A stretch of DNA of 64,000 nucleotides from Oceanospirillaceae bacterium (GCA_013215445.1 JABSRA010000018.1:1-64000), one strand, 5' to 3'. Shown: positions 17,279-27,186, numbered from the stretch's first letter. Numbers and translations are program-made. The notes: generated by a model from the sequence alone, not told the origin.

Positions 17279-17956
17279 TTATGAGCGAAAAATTCGGGTA
17301 TATTGGGTCTCATGTAACGCACTGGCAATCGCCAGAGCCGGCAGAGCCGCGCCGATTTGCTCGGCTTCAATGGTTTCGGCGTCAGTCACGGCGTCGATTA
17401 ACAAAGCTTGTAAATTGCCTAATAAACGCTGCGCTTGGCTCTGTCCCAGAGGTACCAGTTTGGTCGCCGCGGCGACTTGATTTTCTAACCACGACCAACT
17501 AAACCCGAGAGCGGCGTGGTGATACTCAATTTTCCAGTGATGGGCTGCTATCGCAAACATCAATACAAAACTGACTTCGGTCTTTTTCTGAAAAATGACC
17601 GGGATTTGTTGCTGGCGCAAGACTCGGGTTAACGCCTCGCCCATCGCGCTGTCCGACAGGCGTAATTCACTGCTCTCTCGGTTGGCCAAAATCAATTGAT
17701 TGAGGGTTGGCAGCGCATTTTCATCGCACCTAGTTAACGCCTGCATAGCCAGGCGCAAGATGGGCAGATCCAGTTGGGCGAGGCCTTGAGTGATTTGCGT
17801 GGCCAGCCACTGCTGGACTTGCTCTTCATTACTGAGCCAGTCTTCTTCAATGGCGTATTCTAGCCCCTGCGAAAAAGCGTAGCCGCCCACTGGCAAACTG
17901 ACGCTACTGAGCTGCATTAGGCGCAACAGAGCCGTATCTGCGCTAGTTATTGACAT
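17279..17956 (-). CDS. ureF: Urease accessory protein UreF
   Basis: A 225-aa, all-helical UreF. It bridges UreD-bound urease and UreG and gates nickel delivery. The conserved LPVGGYAFSQGLEYA near the N-terminus and AATKLVPLGQSQAQRLL in the C-terminal half identify it. The ATG at 17956 is chosen over an upstream TTG at 17974, since homology begins at the hydrophobic LLRLMQLSSVSLPVG segment. It follows ureE by 20 bp in the ureDABCEFG order. Confidence 0.93.
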   Translation of the reverse strand: MSITSADTALLRLMQLSSVSLPVGGYAFSQGLEYAIEEDWLSNEEQVQQWLATQITQGLAQLDLPILRLAMQALTRCDENALPTLNQLILANRESSELRLSDSAMGEALTRVLRQQQIPVIFQKKTEVSFVLMFAIAAHHWKIEYHHAALGFSWSWLENQVAAATKLVPLGQSQAQRLLGNLQALLIDAVTDAETIEAEQIGAALPALAIASALHETQYTRIFRS

Positions 17957-17976
17957 CTTTGTTCCGCGTACCAAGG

Positions 17977-18411
17977 TTAGTGTGCATGTTTATACGCCCC
18001 GGATTCTGGGTTGAATACCTGCTGCTGGTATTCTATTTTGAGACCCATCAATAACAGCATTTCCTCGAGCACGTGATCGGGTTTAATTTGCAACTGGCGA
18101 TCTCCGACCGATATTTTAACGTGCCGGTTACCCAAGTGATAACAGGCGCGGGCAAAGGTCGGCCAATCGTCACACCGGGCGATTGCCACGGCCTCGCTTG
18201 CGCCTTTTACCTGAATGATTTTGCCGCAGGTTGCCTGCAGGTACTCGCCGACGATGAGCGGCTTGCCGCGCTGCAAAAACAGCCTGATCTCCTCGTCGTT
18301 TTCACTGCGCAGTAATAATCGGCCGCGCATGCGCTGCTCGTGATCTAATACCACTGTGGCATCGACAGCGCCCTGGTGCTCTACACCCAGTCGCTGGTGA
18401 ACTTCTAACAT
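17977..18411 (-). CDS. ureE: Urease nickel metallochaperone UreE
   Basis: A 144-aa nickel chaperone. The N-terminal peptide-binding domain carries DHEQRMRGRLLLRSENDEE, and the metal-binding domain has CYHLGNRHVKISV, whose histidine is the interfacial nickel ligand. The C-terminus is short (YKHAH) with only two histidines, unlike the long His-rich tail of Klebsiella UreE, so nickel storage capacity should be low. The start ATG is 9 bp after the ureC stop. Confidence 0.94.
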   Translation of the reverse strand: MLEVHQRLGVEHQGAVDATVVLDHEQRMRGRLLLRSENDEEIRLFLQRGKPLIVGEYLQATCGKIIQVKGASEAVAIARCDDWPTFARACYHLGNRHVKISVGDRQLQIKPDHVLEEMLLLMGLKIEYQQQVFNPESGAYKHAH

Positions 18412-18420
18412 GGCAGGCTC

Positions 18421-20127
18421 CTAAAAAAGATTGTAAAGCTGGGCTAAGGGTAATACTTTGGCGGGCTCGCAATTGAGCAATTCGCCATCGGCACGCACTT
18501 CATAAGTCTGTGGATCGACGCTGATATCCGGTAGCCAGTCGTTTAGCTTCATGTCCTTTTTACCGATATTGCGAGTATTCTTACAGGCGACTAAGGTGCG
18601 GCTTAGACCCAGTTTTTCAGCGATATTATTGTCCAGTGCGGCCTGTGCAACAAAGGTTATACAAGTGTTGGCTGGCGCCAGTCCCAATGATCCAAACATC
18701 GGGCGATAGTGAACGGGCTGAGGGGTGGGGATTGAAGCATTGGGATCGCCCATTTTTGCCGCCGCTATCATGCCGCCCTTAATGATAAGTTCTGGTTTTA
18801 CGCCAAAGAAGGCCGGTTTCCACAGGACTAAATCGGCAAGTTTACCGACTTCTATGGAGCCTACCTGCTCACTAATTCCGTGGGTGATCGCCGGGTTGAT
18901 GGTGTATTTGGCGATGTACCGCTTGACTCTAAAGTTATCGCAGCCGCGCTCTAAATCCTCTTTGAGTAGGCCCATTTGCACTTTCATTTTGTGCGCGCTC
19001 TGCCACGTTCTGGTGATCACTTCACCGACCCGACCCATTGCCTGAGAGTCTGAGGAGATCATGCTAAAGGCACCGCGATCGTGCAGTATGTCTTCAGCGG
19101 CGATGGTTTCTTTGCGAATGCGCGAGTCGGCAAAGGCGACATCCTCGGGGATGTTACTGTCCAGATGATGGCAGACCATCAACATGTCAAGATGCTCATC
19201 CACGGTATTGTGAGTATAGGGGCGTGTTGGGTTGGTGGAGGAGGGCAGCACATTGGGATAGGCACAGGCCTTGATGATGTCCGGTGCGTGACCACCGCCT
19301 GCGCCTTCAGTGTGGTAGGTGTGAATCACCCGATCTTTAAAGGCGCCGATAGTATCATCGACAAAACCGGATTCATTTAAGGTATCGGTGTGTATCGCCA
19401 CTTGTACATCGTACTTTTCGGCCACTGATAAACAGTTATTGATGGAGGCGGGGGTGGTGCCCCAATCTTCGTGCAGTTTTAAGCCACAAGCTCCCGCTTC
19501 TAATTGCTCGGCTAATGCCTCTGGCAAGCTGCCATTACCCTTGCCTAAAAAGCCTAAATTCATTGGCATGCTATCGGTGGCCTGTAACATCTTACCGATG
19601 TTCCACGGTCCAGGTGTACAAGTGGTGGCCTTGGTGCCGGTAGCAGGGCCAGTACCGCCCCCGATCATGGTGGTAATCCCCGACATTAGCGCTTCATCTA
19701 TCTGCTGTGGGCAGATAAAGTGTATATGTGCATCGATGCCGCCCGCGGTGAGGATTGATCCCTCGCCGGCGATTACTTCTGTGCCCGGGCCGATGATGAT
19801 ATCGATGCCGTCTTGTATGTCTGGATTGCCGGCGCGGCCAATGGCTTTAATATGGCCGTCGACGATGCCGACATCGGCTTTGACGATGCCCCAATAATCT
19901 AAAATAAGTGCGTTGGTGATAACCGTATCTACAGCCACATCGTTGCAGTGCTGGGATTGTCCCATACCGTCGCGGATAACTTTGCCACCCCCAAATTTGA
20001 CTTCATCGCCGTACTGGCAGTAATCTTTTTCTACTTCTATCCACAGTTCGGTATCCCCTAAGCGCACTCTGTCACCGGTGGTGGGGCCAAACATTTGCGC
20101 GTAACTCGCTCTATCGATGCTGCTCAT
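18421..20127 (-). CDS. ureC: Urease alpha subunit UreC
   Basis: The 568-aa catalytic subunit, which hydrolyses urea to ammonia and carbamate at a dinuclear nickel site. HIHF (first His ligands) follows AGGIDAH. The carbamylated bridging lysine lies in GLKLHEDWG. Further ligand histidines are in [10 protein letters not shown] and [12 protein letters not shown], and the mobile flap contains VCHHLD. The length equals that of well-studied bacterial alpha subunits. ureB and ureC overlap by 4 bp (ATGA). Confidence 0.97.
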   Translation of the reverse strand: MSSIDRASYAQMFGPTTGDRVRLGDTELWIEVEKDYCQYGDEVKFGGGKVIRDGMGQSQHCNDVAVDTVITNALILDYWGIVKADVGIVDGHIKAIGRAGNPDIQDGIDIIIGPGTEVIAGEGSILTAGGIDAHIHFICPQQIDEALMSGITTMIGGGTGPATGTKATTCTPGPWNIGKMLQATDSMPMNLGFLGKGNGSLPEALAEQLEAGACGLKLHEDWGTTPASINNCLSVAEKYDVQVAIHTDTLNESGFVDDTIGAFKDRVIHTYHTEGAGGGHAPDIIKACAYPNVLPSSTNPTRPYTHNTVDEHLDMLMVCHHLDSNIPEDVAFADSRIRKETIAAEDILHDRGAFSMISSDSQAMGRVGEVITRTWQSAHKMKVQMGLLKEDLERGCDNFRVKRYIAKYTINPAITHGISEQVGSIEVGKLADLVLWKPAFFGVKPELIIKGGMIAAAKMGDPNASIPTPQPVHYRPMFGSLGLAPANTCITFVAQAALDNNIAEKLGLSRTLVACKNTRNIGKKDMKLNDWLPDISVDPQTYEVRADGELLNCEPAKVLPLAQLYNLF

Positions 20128-20456
20128 TGGGTCTCTCCCTTGCGATGTTCTGCCACAGTGCCCATCACTTGTCCCCTAAAGCCATAAATAGTTTTAGTGC
20201 CCGCGTATTCAACCAATTCGATACTGCGCCCCTGGCCGGGTTCAAAGCGGATAGCGGTGCCCGAGGCGATGTTTAAGCGATAACCCAAAGATGGCTCACG
20301 GTCGAATTTTAAGGCCGGGTTGGTTTCGTAAAAATGGTAGTGAGAGCCCACTTGGATAGGTCGATCACCGGTGTTTTCAACCCGTAGCTTGAGAGTTTTG
20401 CGTCCGGCATTGAGCGTAATATCACCGGCGGCGACTTGGATTTCACCTGGAATCAT
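20124..20456 (-). CDS. ureB: Urease beta subunit UreB
   Basis: A 110-aa beta subunit of the (UreABC)3 trimer. Family signatures are visible: MIPGEIQ at the N-terminus, [16 protein letters not shown] in the middle and [12 protein letters not shown]. It is a few residues longer than most beta subunits. It is separate from UreA, as in Klebsiella and unlike the fused Helicobacter form. It begins 17 bp after the ureA stop. Confidence 0.96.
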   Translation of the reverse strand: MIPGEIQVAAGDITLNAGRKTLKLRVENTGDRPIQVGSHYHFYETNPALKFDREPSLGYRLNIASGTAIRFEPGQGRSIELVEYAGTKTIYGFRGQVMGTVAEHRKGETQ

Positions 20457-20473
20457 TTTCTACTCCTGTTCTT

Positions 20474-20776
20474 TCAGCTAATAGGATTGTGCACTGTGAC
20501 TAACTTAGTGCCATCGGGGAAAGTTGCCTCAACTTGCACGTCACTGATCATATCGGGCACGCTCTCCATGACCTGATCGGCGCTGAGCAGAGTTTTTCCG
20601 TAGCTCATTAGCTCAGCGACACTTTTACCATCGCGAGCCCCTTCAACAATTTCCATGGAAATATAGGCCATTGCCTCAGGGTAGTTAAGTTTAACCCCCC
20701 GCAATAGGCGTCTCTCGGCGAGCAGTGCGGCGGTGAACAACAGCAGTTTGTCTTTTTCTCTGGGTAGCAGATCCAT
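20474..20776 (-). CDS. ureA: Urease gamma subunit UreA
   Basis: A 100-aa gamma subunit. It starts with [20 protein letters not shown], then [10 protein letters not shown] and a C-terminus ending VTVHNPI, all canonical. It is structural in the urease trimer. It lies 21 bp after ureD. Confidence 0.97.
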   Translation of the reverse strand: MDLLPREKDKLLLFTAALLAERRLLRGVKLNYPEAMAYISMEIVEGARDGKSVAELMSYGKTLLSADQVMESVPDMISDVQVEATFPDGTKLVTVHNPIS

Positions 20777-20797
20777 GTAAACCTCTTGTGTTTTAAA

Positions 20798-21727
20798 TTA
20801 GGTGGCCCAAATACGCGGAGGGCAAGCGGGCCTGCCCAGTAATGCGGGGCGAATAATGGCCCAGCACTGGATAAATAAAGTGCGCGACTGCTCTGAGCAG
20901 TGTCCTAAATAGCGAACTTGAATAAATTCACCGTTCAAGGTGACGCTGCTCAGTGCATTTTCAATTGCCAGGTTGTCTACCTCAGAAGCAAGGTGGTTTA
21001 CGCAGCACTGTTGCAACTCTGCCAACAGCTCATGCTGGTCTGTATCCCGGTTAAACGGGCCGGCAACTAGCAGGGCATTCACTGGTCGATTATCCAGGCC
21101 AGCTTTGGCGCTTAATATAAATCTATTCTTATCATTGAGTACCAAGCGTTCACGCAGGGCAACAGTACCCTCTATTTCTATCTGTAAACACTGGGTTAAA
21201 CTGCCACTTGAAAAGGTTTGGCCGCAGGCGGGCAAACCAAAAGTGCAGATATCCCAACCGATGAAACTCGCCCCGCGCGCCAACTTTACGTGGGTGTCTA
21301 AGCGGGTATTGGCGCCGGGGTAGAGAATAGTCTCAAGGGGCAACCATTCAATACAGGCGTTGGGCATGGCCTCTAGCGTGACAATTTGTTGCTGAAGTAG
21401 CTGATCGGCACGAGCACGGTAGACGCGACCCGCTCCGGGGGTGGTCAATAATACTTTTACACCTTCATCCGCCAGCACCTTGATCAGTAATTTATCTCCG
21501 GATACTAAGCCACCGGGAGGGTGCAATATGTACAAGTGCGCAAGCTCTCTGCCCTCTGGATAAAAAGCTTTTTGCACGTATAAAGGGCCTTGGTGAGAGG
21601 TGTTTTTTAAAACTGACCCACGCTTTGTTAGACAGAGATAGAGGGATAAATGCGCCTGCCAGCGAGTATTACTGATACAGAAATCATTGCCTTCACTTAA
21701 CATTTTCGGTTGTGCTGTGCTTTGCAT
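20798..21727 (-). CDS. ureD: Urease accessory protein UreD
   Basis: A 309-aa accessory protein that binds apo-urease first and recruits UreF and UreG. Landmarks are QKAFYPEG, LHPPGGLVSGDKL, TTPGAGRVYRA and LPLETILYPGA. It is the first gene of the operon. The 319-bp stretch upstream holds no urea ABC transporter or nickel permease, so uptake must be encoded elsewhere. Confidence 0.94.
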   Translation of the reverse strand: MQSTAQPKMLSEGNDFCISNTRWQAHLSLYLCLTKRGSVLKNTSHQGPLYVQKAFYPEGRELAHLYILHPPGGLVSGDKLLIKVLADEGVKVLLTTPGAGRVYRARADQLLQQQIVTLEAMPNACIEWLPLETILYPGANTRLDTHVKLARGASFIGWDICTFGLPACGQTFSSGSLTQCLQIEIEGTVALRERLVLNDKNRFILSAKAGLDNRPVNALLVAGPFNRDTDQHELLAELQQCCVNHLASEVDNLAIENALSSVTLNGEFIQVRYLGHCSEQSRTLFIQCWAIIRPALLGRPACPPRIWAT

Positions 21728-22046
21728 TGTTACCTGCTTTTTTTGCTCGAAAGCGACTTAGTGTGATTTTCAGTACCCTTATTAGCATTTAACGCAATGA
21801 ATTGAAAGGTGATAATGTAAAGCGTAGATTGTTAAAGGGGTGTCTGAATATTGGCGAGAAGCTCGATTCAAGCAGGCTAATCTACCGTTAATTTAGATGT
21901 TTTACTATATTTGTCGTTTTCAATGGTCAGTTAGCAGTCTTTTTGCCTGCTAAAATTGCTAATTTTGGCAAATTTAGCCGAGTTTTCTCAGCTTTCACAA
22001 TTATCGATAAAGCGGTTAGAAGCTACTAACTTTGTAGACTCAATTA
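21728..22046. other. Presumed urease promoter region
   Basis: 319 bp between ureD and the stop of the ABC permease gene, both on the minus strand. It is AT-rich and has a short symmetrical element AAAATTGCTAATTTT near 21952. No NtrC, NikR or NAC site can be named with confidence, and no coding frame was seen. Confidence 0.35.
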
Positions 22047-22904
22047 TCACTGAGCGCGCCTCCTCAAGTGATAAGTGGCAGATAATAGTAGCGCGCTAAC
22101 GATGAGGCTCACTAGGTTAATTGGCTTATGTTTGGTTATGTTAGTCAGTGCATCCAGCGTCAGGGTCGGGCTCTGTTGCGGCCAGAAATAGTCATGCAGA
22201 ACAGCGTAGATAAAGTGCTGTGGCCAGTTAAACCAGCTAACCAAAATCGATTCAAATAACAGCGCGGCGATTACCGGCACTATGGCCCAGAGCAAAGGTG
22301 ATTTTTTGGCGATGATTGAGGCGAGCATTAACCAGCTATATAAAGGTAGTAGCCACAAGCTATTGCTTAAAATACCCAGCCAATTAGTGGCAAAAGAGGA
22401 CGCTGTCTGCGCGGAAAAAACATAGCCGAATAACGATAAATCATAACCTATAAACAGTATCATGGCGCCTAGTACGCTCAGACAAAAATATAGCAGCGCT
22501 GCCGCGATTAAAAACAGACTGGGAATAATCACCGCGCCAGTGAGCAATTTGGTGAGGACTGTGCTTAAGTCACTCACCGGAAGAGAGCGCCAGAACATCA
22601 CCGATAAATCGCGCTTTTCATCAAACAGGCAATTGAGTAGGTAATAAAACTGCACTAAGAGCGAAAAACTGCCAAAAAATGCCATTAGAGTACTGGGCAT
22701 AACCGTGCTGATACTGAGCGCTAGCTCTTGTTGCGTGGATGTTTGTAAGTCTTGGTAAATGAAAATATCTAAGCTGCCATTGCTGATAATAGCGAGCAGG
22801 GGCAGCAATAAAATACCAGCCATTAGGATCAACGGTAATTTAACAAAACTGCCGTGATACTCCCAGTACTCTTTTTTAAAGCCCATCATAATTTGATTGA
22901 TCAT
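22047..22904 (-). CDS. ABC transporter permease (ABC-2-like)
   Basis: A 285-aa integral membrane protein with about six hydrophobic segments (near 24-42, 62-85, 105-140, 165-210 and 260-280). The N-terminal MMGFKKEYWEYHGSF lead and RSLPVSDLSTVLTKL loop are typical of permeases paired with single ABC ATPases of the YtrB/BcrA type. It overlaps the ATPase stop by 4 bp. The substrate is unknown; lipid, peptide antibiotic or drug export are usual for the class. Confidence 0.78.
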   Translation of the reverse strand: MINQIMMGFKKEYWEYHGSFVKLPLILMAGILLLPLLAIISNGSLDIFIYQDLQTSTQQELALSISTVMPSTLMAFFGSFSLLVQFYYLLNCLFDEKRDLSVMFWRSLPVSDLSTVLTKLLTGAVIIPSLFLIAAALLYFCLSVLGAMILFIGYDLSLFGYVFSAQTASSFATNWLGILSNSLWLLPLYSWLMLASIIAKKSPLLWAIVPVIAALLFESILVSWFNWPQHFIYAVLHDYFWPQQSPTLTLDALTNITKHKPINLVSLIVSALLLSATYHLRRRAQ

Positions 22905-23800
22905 AATGAACCCCCTGGGTTATGGATTGCATCACTACTGGCGGTTGGCTGCGAGCCCGATACGCTGGCGATAAATATTTCAGCGAGGGTGGGTGTCGAC
23001 ACTGTGCCCAATTCACTGAGTTGGCTGTGATCTGCACTATCAAAAATCATACTGGTCAAACCCATTTGGCTATGTGTATACAAAGGCTTAAGTTCTAGTG
23101 CTGCCTGCTTTTGCTCCGCTGTGACACTTAAACAGCTAAAACGTTGCTGTAGCTGTTTTAAGCTGGCTGTCATCACTAATTTTCCCTCTTGAATAAAAGC
23201 GATGTCGGTCAGTATGTGTTCAATTTCTTCTATTTGATGCGTCGTTATTAAAATGCACTTATCAGATCGGTAAAAATCTTCAAGTAAGTGATCATAGAAC
23301 TGGCGTCTGGTGAGTAAGTCTAGGCCTAAAGTAGGCTCGTCTAAGACTAATACTTTGGCATCTACTGCGAGTATTAATGCCAGATGCACTTGGGTGATCA
23401 TGCCTTTAGAGAGGTTTTTTATTTTAGTGTTTAAGCCGATATTTGTTTTCGCCAGAAAAGCTAAGGCTTTAGCCCGATTAAATTTAGGGTGTACTGCCGC
23501 CATATAAGCGATGGTTTGCTGTACCTTCATCCACTTTGGCAAGATGGCAACGTCGGCAATATAAGCGACTTCACTGAGCATCTTGACTCTATCCTTGGCC
23601 GGGTTGTAACCCAGCACATCGATATCCCCCCGATAGCTGGTTAAACCTAATAGAGCCTGCAAACAGGTGGTTTTACCGGCACCATTAGGGCCCAGTAGAC
23701 CAAAGATCTGACCTGCGCTGACGGTTAACGAGACATCATCGAGTACCGTGTCTTTAGCATATTTCTTAGTTAGTCCAGTGATGGATATCAAGGCGCTCAT
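22901..23800 (-). CDS. ABC transporter ATP-binding protein
   Basis: A 299-aa ATPase. Walker A is GPNGAGKTT, the ABC signature is the variant LSKGMITQ instead of LSGGQ, and Walker B is VLVLDEPTLGLD with the switch histidine in TTHQIEEIE. The LSKGM form is common in exporter-type ATPases close to YtrB and CcmA. A regulator gene (GntR type) often precedes such pairs, but none is present in the 610 bp upstream. Confidence 0.88.
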   Translation of the reverse strand: MSALISITGLTKKYAKDTVLDDVSLTVSAGQIFGLLGPNGAGKTTCLQALLGLTSYRGDIDVLGYNPAKDRVKMLSEVAYIADVAILPKWMKVQQTIAYMAAVHPKFNRAKALAFLAKTNIGLNTKIKNLSKGMITQVHLALILAVDAKVLVLDEPTLGLDLLTRRQFYDHLLEDFYRSDKCILITTHQIEEIEHILTDIAFIQEGKLVMTASLKQLQQRFSCLSVTAEQKQAALELKPLYTHSQMGLTSMIFDSADHSQLSELGTVSTPTLAEIFIASVSGSQPTASSDAIHNPGGSL

Positions 23801-24410
23801 GTTTTACCTTAAATAAATAATCGGTTGGGTGGGTCTGGTTATTGTTTTGAGGTATCTGGTTGACATACCAAGTGCTAGATTAGCGGCAGTGTTTTTGATT
23901 TGCAAAGATAAAACAGCAAAAGGCACGATGAGTTTCTCTATACACTGGTAAGCCGATTTTTGTTTACGCGGTGCTAGGCGCATTTTTTCAAGGGCGTAGC
24001 TATGGATGAGTGAAACATCGCTTGATGATTAATTGCCAAATAATCCAGCACGGCTGGTGGCTATAATAGCCACTGCTTTTTCAGCTAAAATGGAGCTGGA
24101 TCCGCGAGAGATTAATTGGCCTTTGGAACACTCAGTGTGTATTTATCAGTCTGACTGAGGACCGATGTAACTACACCGACCAAGCTCTAAGCTGATAAAT
24201 TTAACCTAGAGCAGATTGCTGGCACGGCGATACCAAAGGTTAGCAGAGTTTGACCATTACTGAATTTGCTAAGCCCTTCATTTTATAGAGATATTTTGGC
24301 TTCACAAAGTGCCTATTATCAGATCCGTTAAAATGGTGGTTAGCGGTGACTTCAATGCTTAAAAGATATTTTAAGACGTCCAAGGGCATGAAATCTTCTG
24401 ACCACCGAGC
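23801..24410. other. 610-bp non-coding stretch
   Basis: Between the ABC ATPase start and the rhomboid stop. I see no convincing frame on either strand. A small hairpin with GTGGCTA / TAGCCAC arms (24057-24073), followed by CTTTTT, resembles a plus-strand terminator, yet no plus-strand gene precedes it. The remainder looks like ordinary or degenerate sequence. Confidence 0.4.
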
Positions 24411-24971
24411 CTATTTCTTATGCATCGTATAGGCGCAGCCTAAACCTACGATTAAACCAAACAGGTGGCTCTCCCAGGAAATGTAGCCTCTGACCGGTAA
24501 TATGCCAAAAATCAAGGTGCCGTAGGCGATACCGACAAACAGCGATATTAAGATTAATTTAATCTTTTTGGAGAGGAAACCGGCCAGTACTAAATAGCCG
24601 AAATAACCGTAGATGAGTCCACTGGCACCGACGTGTACCGCATTGCGGGCGAAAAGCCAGACTAACAAACCGCTGAGTACGGTGCAGATGATGGTGACTT
24701 CGATGTAGCGACGAGTGCCGTGCTGCAACAGTAAAAAACTAAACAGGGCGAAGGGGATGATATTGGATAAAAAGTGCCAGATGCTGCCGTGCAGTAGTGG
24801 GGCGGTTAACACGCCTATCAAGCCGGCGCTATCGCGGGGAATAAGGCCGTATTGATTGAGCATCCGCCCGGTTAACAGATTGATGACTTCAACGGCTGCT
24901 ATGACTAAGGACAATACTAAAATCAGATTAAATTGTTGTTTAAAAGACATTTTTTCTGCTTGTTTAGCCAT
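24411..24971 (-). CDS. Rhomboid-family intramembrane protein
   Basis: A 186-aa polytopic protein with the rhomboid serine-protease core. The catalytic Ser117 lies in GASG, the catalytic His169 in ESHLFG, and the HxxxN oxyanion motif is His66/Asn70 in WHFLSN. About six membrane segments fit a compact bacterial rhomboid. The ATG at 24971 is chosen, since the upstream extension is shared with the end of the ATP-grasp gene and is not rhomboid-like. It closes the PspA operon, 14 bp after the previous stop. Intact catalytic residues suggest an active protease acting on membrane substrates. Confidence 0.85.
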   Translation of the reverse strand: MAKQAEKMSFKQQFNLILVLSLVIAAVEVINLLTGRMLNQYGLIPRDSAGLIGVLTAPLLHGSIWHFLSNIIPFALFSFLLLQHGTRRYIEVTIICTVLSGLLVWLFARNAVHVGASGLIYGYFGYLVLAGFLSKKIKLILISLFVGIAYGTLIFGILPVRGYISWESHLFGLIVGLGCAYTMHKK

Positions 24972-24985
24972 GTTTTTCTCGATAA

Positions 24986-26149
24986 TTATAAAATAATATG
25001 GGGCAGATAGCGGGACATATCTTGGGTGACTTTGTTCTTGTCCTCGCGCACTGAAATGCCCGCTGGTTGGCCATCGACCAGCCATGAGCCTATTAAGGTG
25101 AAGTTGTCGCCGAAGGCTGGCAGTGGCGAATAGGCTTGGTAGATATAGCCTTCATCACCATAGGGCCCAGGCGACGAATAGACTTCTTTACCGGCTAAAT
25201 GGATGCTGATATTGGCGCCTTCGCGGGCAAAAATAGGCTTTTTGACGTAGTTGATTAACTGGCTGTTTTTCAATTCGTCTTCAAAAAAAGTTGGCAGCAA
25301 ATTGGGATGATTGGGAAACATCTTCCACAACATAGGTAACAGCGCCTTATTCGATAGCACTGCTTTCCAGGGGGGTTCTATCCAAGAAACTTCGCTCTGG
25401 GCCAAATTATCGCCAAACTCTTCGCGCAGCATAAATTCCCAGGGGTAGAGTTTGAACATCCAAGTAATGGCCAAATTATCCAAGTCGGTAAAGCAGTTAT
25501 CGGCAGATAATCCGATGTCTTCGATAAACACAAACTTACAGGTGATGCCCGCAGCGACCGCACAGTCTTCGAGGTATTGCACGGTGCCTCGATCTTCGTC
25601 GGTATCTTTGCAGCAGGAAAAATATAAGGTCTCAGCGGGGTGTTGCTGTTTTATGACCCTAAAGCGATTGATTAACTTTTCTTGCAGCGAGTTATATTGA
25701 TCGGACTTGCGGCTGAGTTTGCCAGCGTTGACTTGATCTTGCAGCCACAACCACTGCCAAAAGCCAGTCTCATAGAGACTGGTGGGCGTATCTGCGTTGT
25801 TTTCGTAGAGTTTTGCATGCCCGCTGCCACCATAGACTAGGTCCATTCTTGAATAGAGTGATGGTTCTTGTGCATGCCAAGAATTGCGAATGTAATCCCA
25901 GTGTTGACGGGGGATCTGAAATTTTTCCAACAGTTGTTGATCATCAACCACTTTTGCCACCACAGCAAGGCACATTTGATGTAGCTCTTGGGTGGGCGTT
26001 TCTATATCGCGCTCAATTTGCTGCAGCGAAAACTGATAGTAGGCGCTTTCATCCCAATAGGCTTCACCGTGCATAGTGTGAAAGCTAAAACCGTATTCGC
26101 TGGCACTCTCGCGCCAGTGTGGGCGCTCTTTAATGATCGACCTAAACAT
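24986..26149 (-). CDS. Glutathionylspermidine-synthase-like ATP-grasp protein (YgiC/YjfC family)
   Basis: A 387-aa protein of the GSP-synthetase C-terminal-domain family, without the amidase half found in E. coli Gss. Landmarks are NADTPTSLYETGFWQW, EPPWKAVLSNKALLP and the ATP-grasp strand YVKKPIFAREGANIS. E. coli homologues YgiC and YjfC are ATP-grasp ligase-like, with no settled substrate. The ATG at 26149 overlaps the stop of the DUF1190 gene (TAATG), the same gene pairing as ygiB-ygiC and yjfM-yjfC. Confidence 0.87.
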   Translation of the reverse strand: MFRSIIKERPHWRESASEYGFSFHTMHGEAYWDESAYYQFSLQQIERDIETPTQELHQMCLAVVAKVVDDQQLLEKFQIPRQHWDYIRNSWHAQEPSLYSRMDLVYGGSGHAKLYENNADTPTSLYETGFWQWLWLQDQVNAGKLSRKSDQYNSLQEKLINRFRVIKQQHPAETLYFSCCKDTDEDRGTVQYLEDCAVAAGITCKFVFIEDIGLSADNCFTDLDNLAITWMFKLYPWEFMLREEFGDNLAQSEVSWIEPPWKAVLSNKALLPMLWKMFPNHPNLLPTFFEDELKNSQLINYVKKPIFAREGANISIHLAGKEVYSSPGPYGDEGYIYQAYSPLPAFGDNFTLIGSWLVDGQPAGISVREDKNKVTQDMSRYLPHIIL

Positions 26150-26760
26150 TAACCGCCCCAACTGCTGCGTGATGTCTTGCCAGAAAATCTGGATTTAGCC
26201 GAAATTGTCGAGCCGAAACCACCGCGGGACATAGTGCGTTTAATTGCAGGTTTGGGATTGAAGGCTTTATTACTGACGCGTACATTGCGGTTGCGGGTGC
26301 TGCCGAATAAATTACCATCTGTAGAAGACCATTTTCCATAGGTGGGGGAGTATCTAGAATATGAGGTATACAGCGGCGCAGAGCGAAAGCCACCATTGAT
26401 CATTGAACTGAGCATATAACCAGCCATGAGCGGCATAAAGAAGCTCTGATTGTTCGAGCTGGTATAAGAGGCACAATTTTGTCGTCCAAAATCTTCGACA
26501 CAAGCATCTATGTTGCTGTATTTGGGGCCACTTTTAACCGCCTCATCGACCGCCTCTTTATAGGCCAGTTGACATTGTTCAACTTGATCGGGGTTGTTGA
26601 CAGCACATTCATCGGCACTAGTGTAAATTTTCGCCTGCTCGGAGTCATCGCTACAACCGATTAAAGTACCCGCTGTAACAGCGAGTGCTAAGGGCTTAAA
26701 GGCGAATAGCTTGGGTGCTTTACGCATTGCCCCTAGGTCTATATTCTGCGTCCTTTTCAT
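26149..26760 (-). CDS. DUF1190 lipoprotein (YgiB/YjfM family)
   Basis: A 203-aa predicted lipoprotein. After a long N-terminal lead (about 22 residues) comes a hydrophobic stretch ending in the lipobox LIGC with Cys36. The mature part has paired cysteines (SADECAVNN, QVEQCQLAY, IDACVED, RQNCASY) spaced as in DUF1190 proteins. The C-terminal third is rich in Ser, Gly and Arg. AGGAG precedes the ATG. It is coupled to the ATP-grasp gene by a one-base overlap. Confidence 0.84.
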   Translation of the reverse strand: MKRTQNIDLGAMRKAPKLFAFKPLALAVTAGTLIGCSDDSEQAKIYTSADECAVNNPDQVEQCQLAYKEAVDEAVKSGPKYSNIDACVEDFGRQNCASYTSSNNQSFFMPLMAGYMLSSMINGGFRSAPLYTSYSRYSPTYGKWSSTDGNLFGSTRNRNVRVSNKAFNPKPAIKRTMSRGGFGSTISAKSRFSGKTSRSSWGG

Positions 26761-26769
26761 GATCAGCTC

Positions 26770-27186
26770 CTAGTAGGTCATGCAGGCGGCGTTTAATAAA
26801 CCGACGGCAATTGACGTTCCGCCCAATACGATTCCCGCGGAGACTTCGTTATCATTGATCCGTTGCACAATCTTAGGCATGAAAATAAAGCGCACGATGG
26901 CAAAGGCAATGGTCTGGGCAATTAAGGCAATCAAACCCCACACTACAAAGTCGACTAGAGATTCAGAGTTTGATGCAGCACTGGCGAGTGCGAGAGAAAA
27001 GCCGATCACGGCACCCATAAAACCAATAGCGGCCGCGGTGTTCTGCTCTTCCTTTAACAACTTCCACTCATCCTGTGGAGTAATAAAGGTGTAAACTACT
27101 TTAAAGGTCAGTAAGAGAAGAATTGATACGGCAAAGTAGCTGGAAAAGTCGATGAGACCAACGAGCGAAGCTTGAATGGCTTCCAT
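26770..27186 (-). CDS. DUF350 membrane protein (YjfL family)
   Basis: A 138-aa protein with four hydrophobic segments (about 12-32, 48-70, 80-100 and 118-136), the layout of DUF350. Signatures are AAAIGFMGAVIGFSLALASA and the duplicate-like GIVLGGTSIAVGLLNAACM. YjfL relatives are inner-membrane proteins of unknown role. AGGAG lies 8 nt before the ATG. Confidence 0.85.
   Translation of the reverse strand: MEAIQASLVGLIDFSSYFAVSILLLLTFKVVYTFITPQDEWKLLKEEQNTAAAIGFMGAVIGFSLALASAASNSESLVDFVVWGLIALIAQTIAFAIVRFIFMPKIVQRINDNEVSAGIVLGGTSIAVGLLNAACMTY

Noticed and set aside
24057-24078. Terminator-like hairpin GTGGCTA / TAGCCAC with CTTTTT
   Set aside because: No plus-strand gene lies upstream to be terminated; it may be chance.
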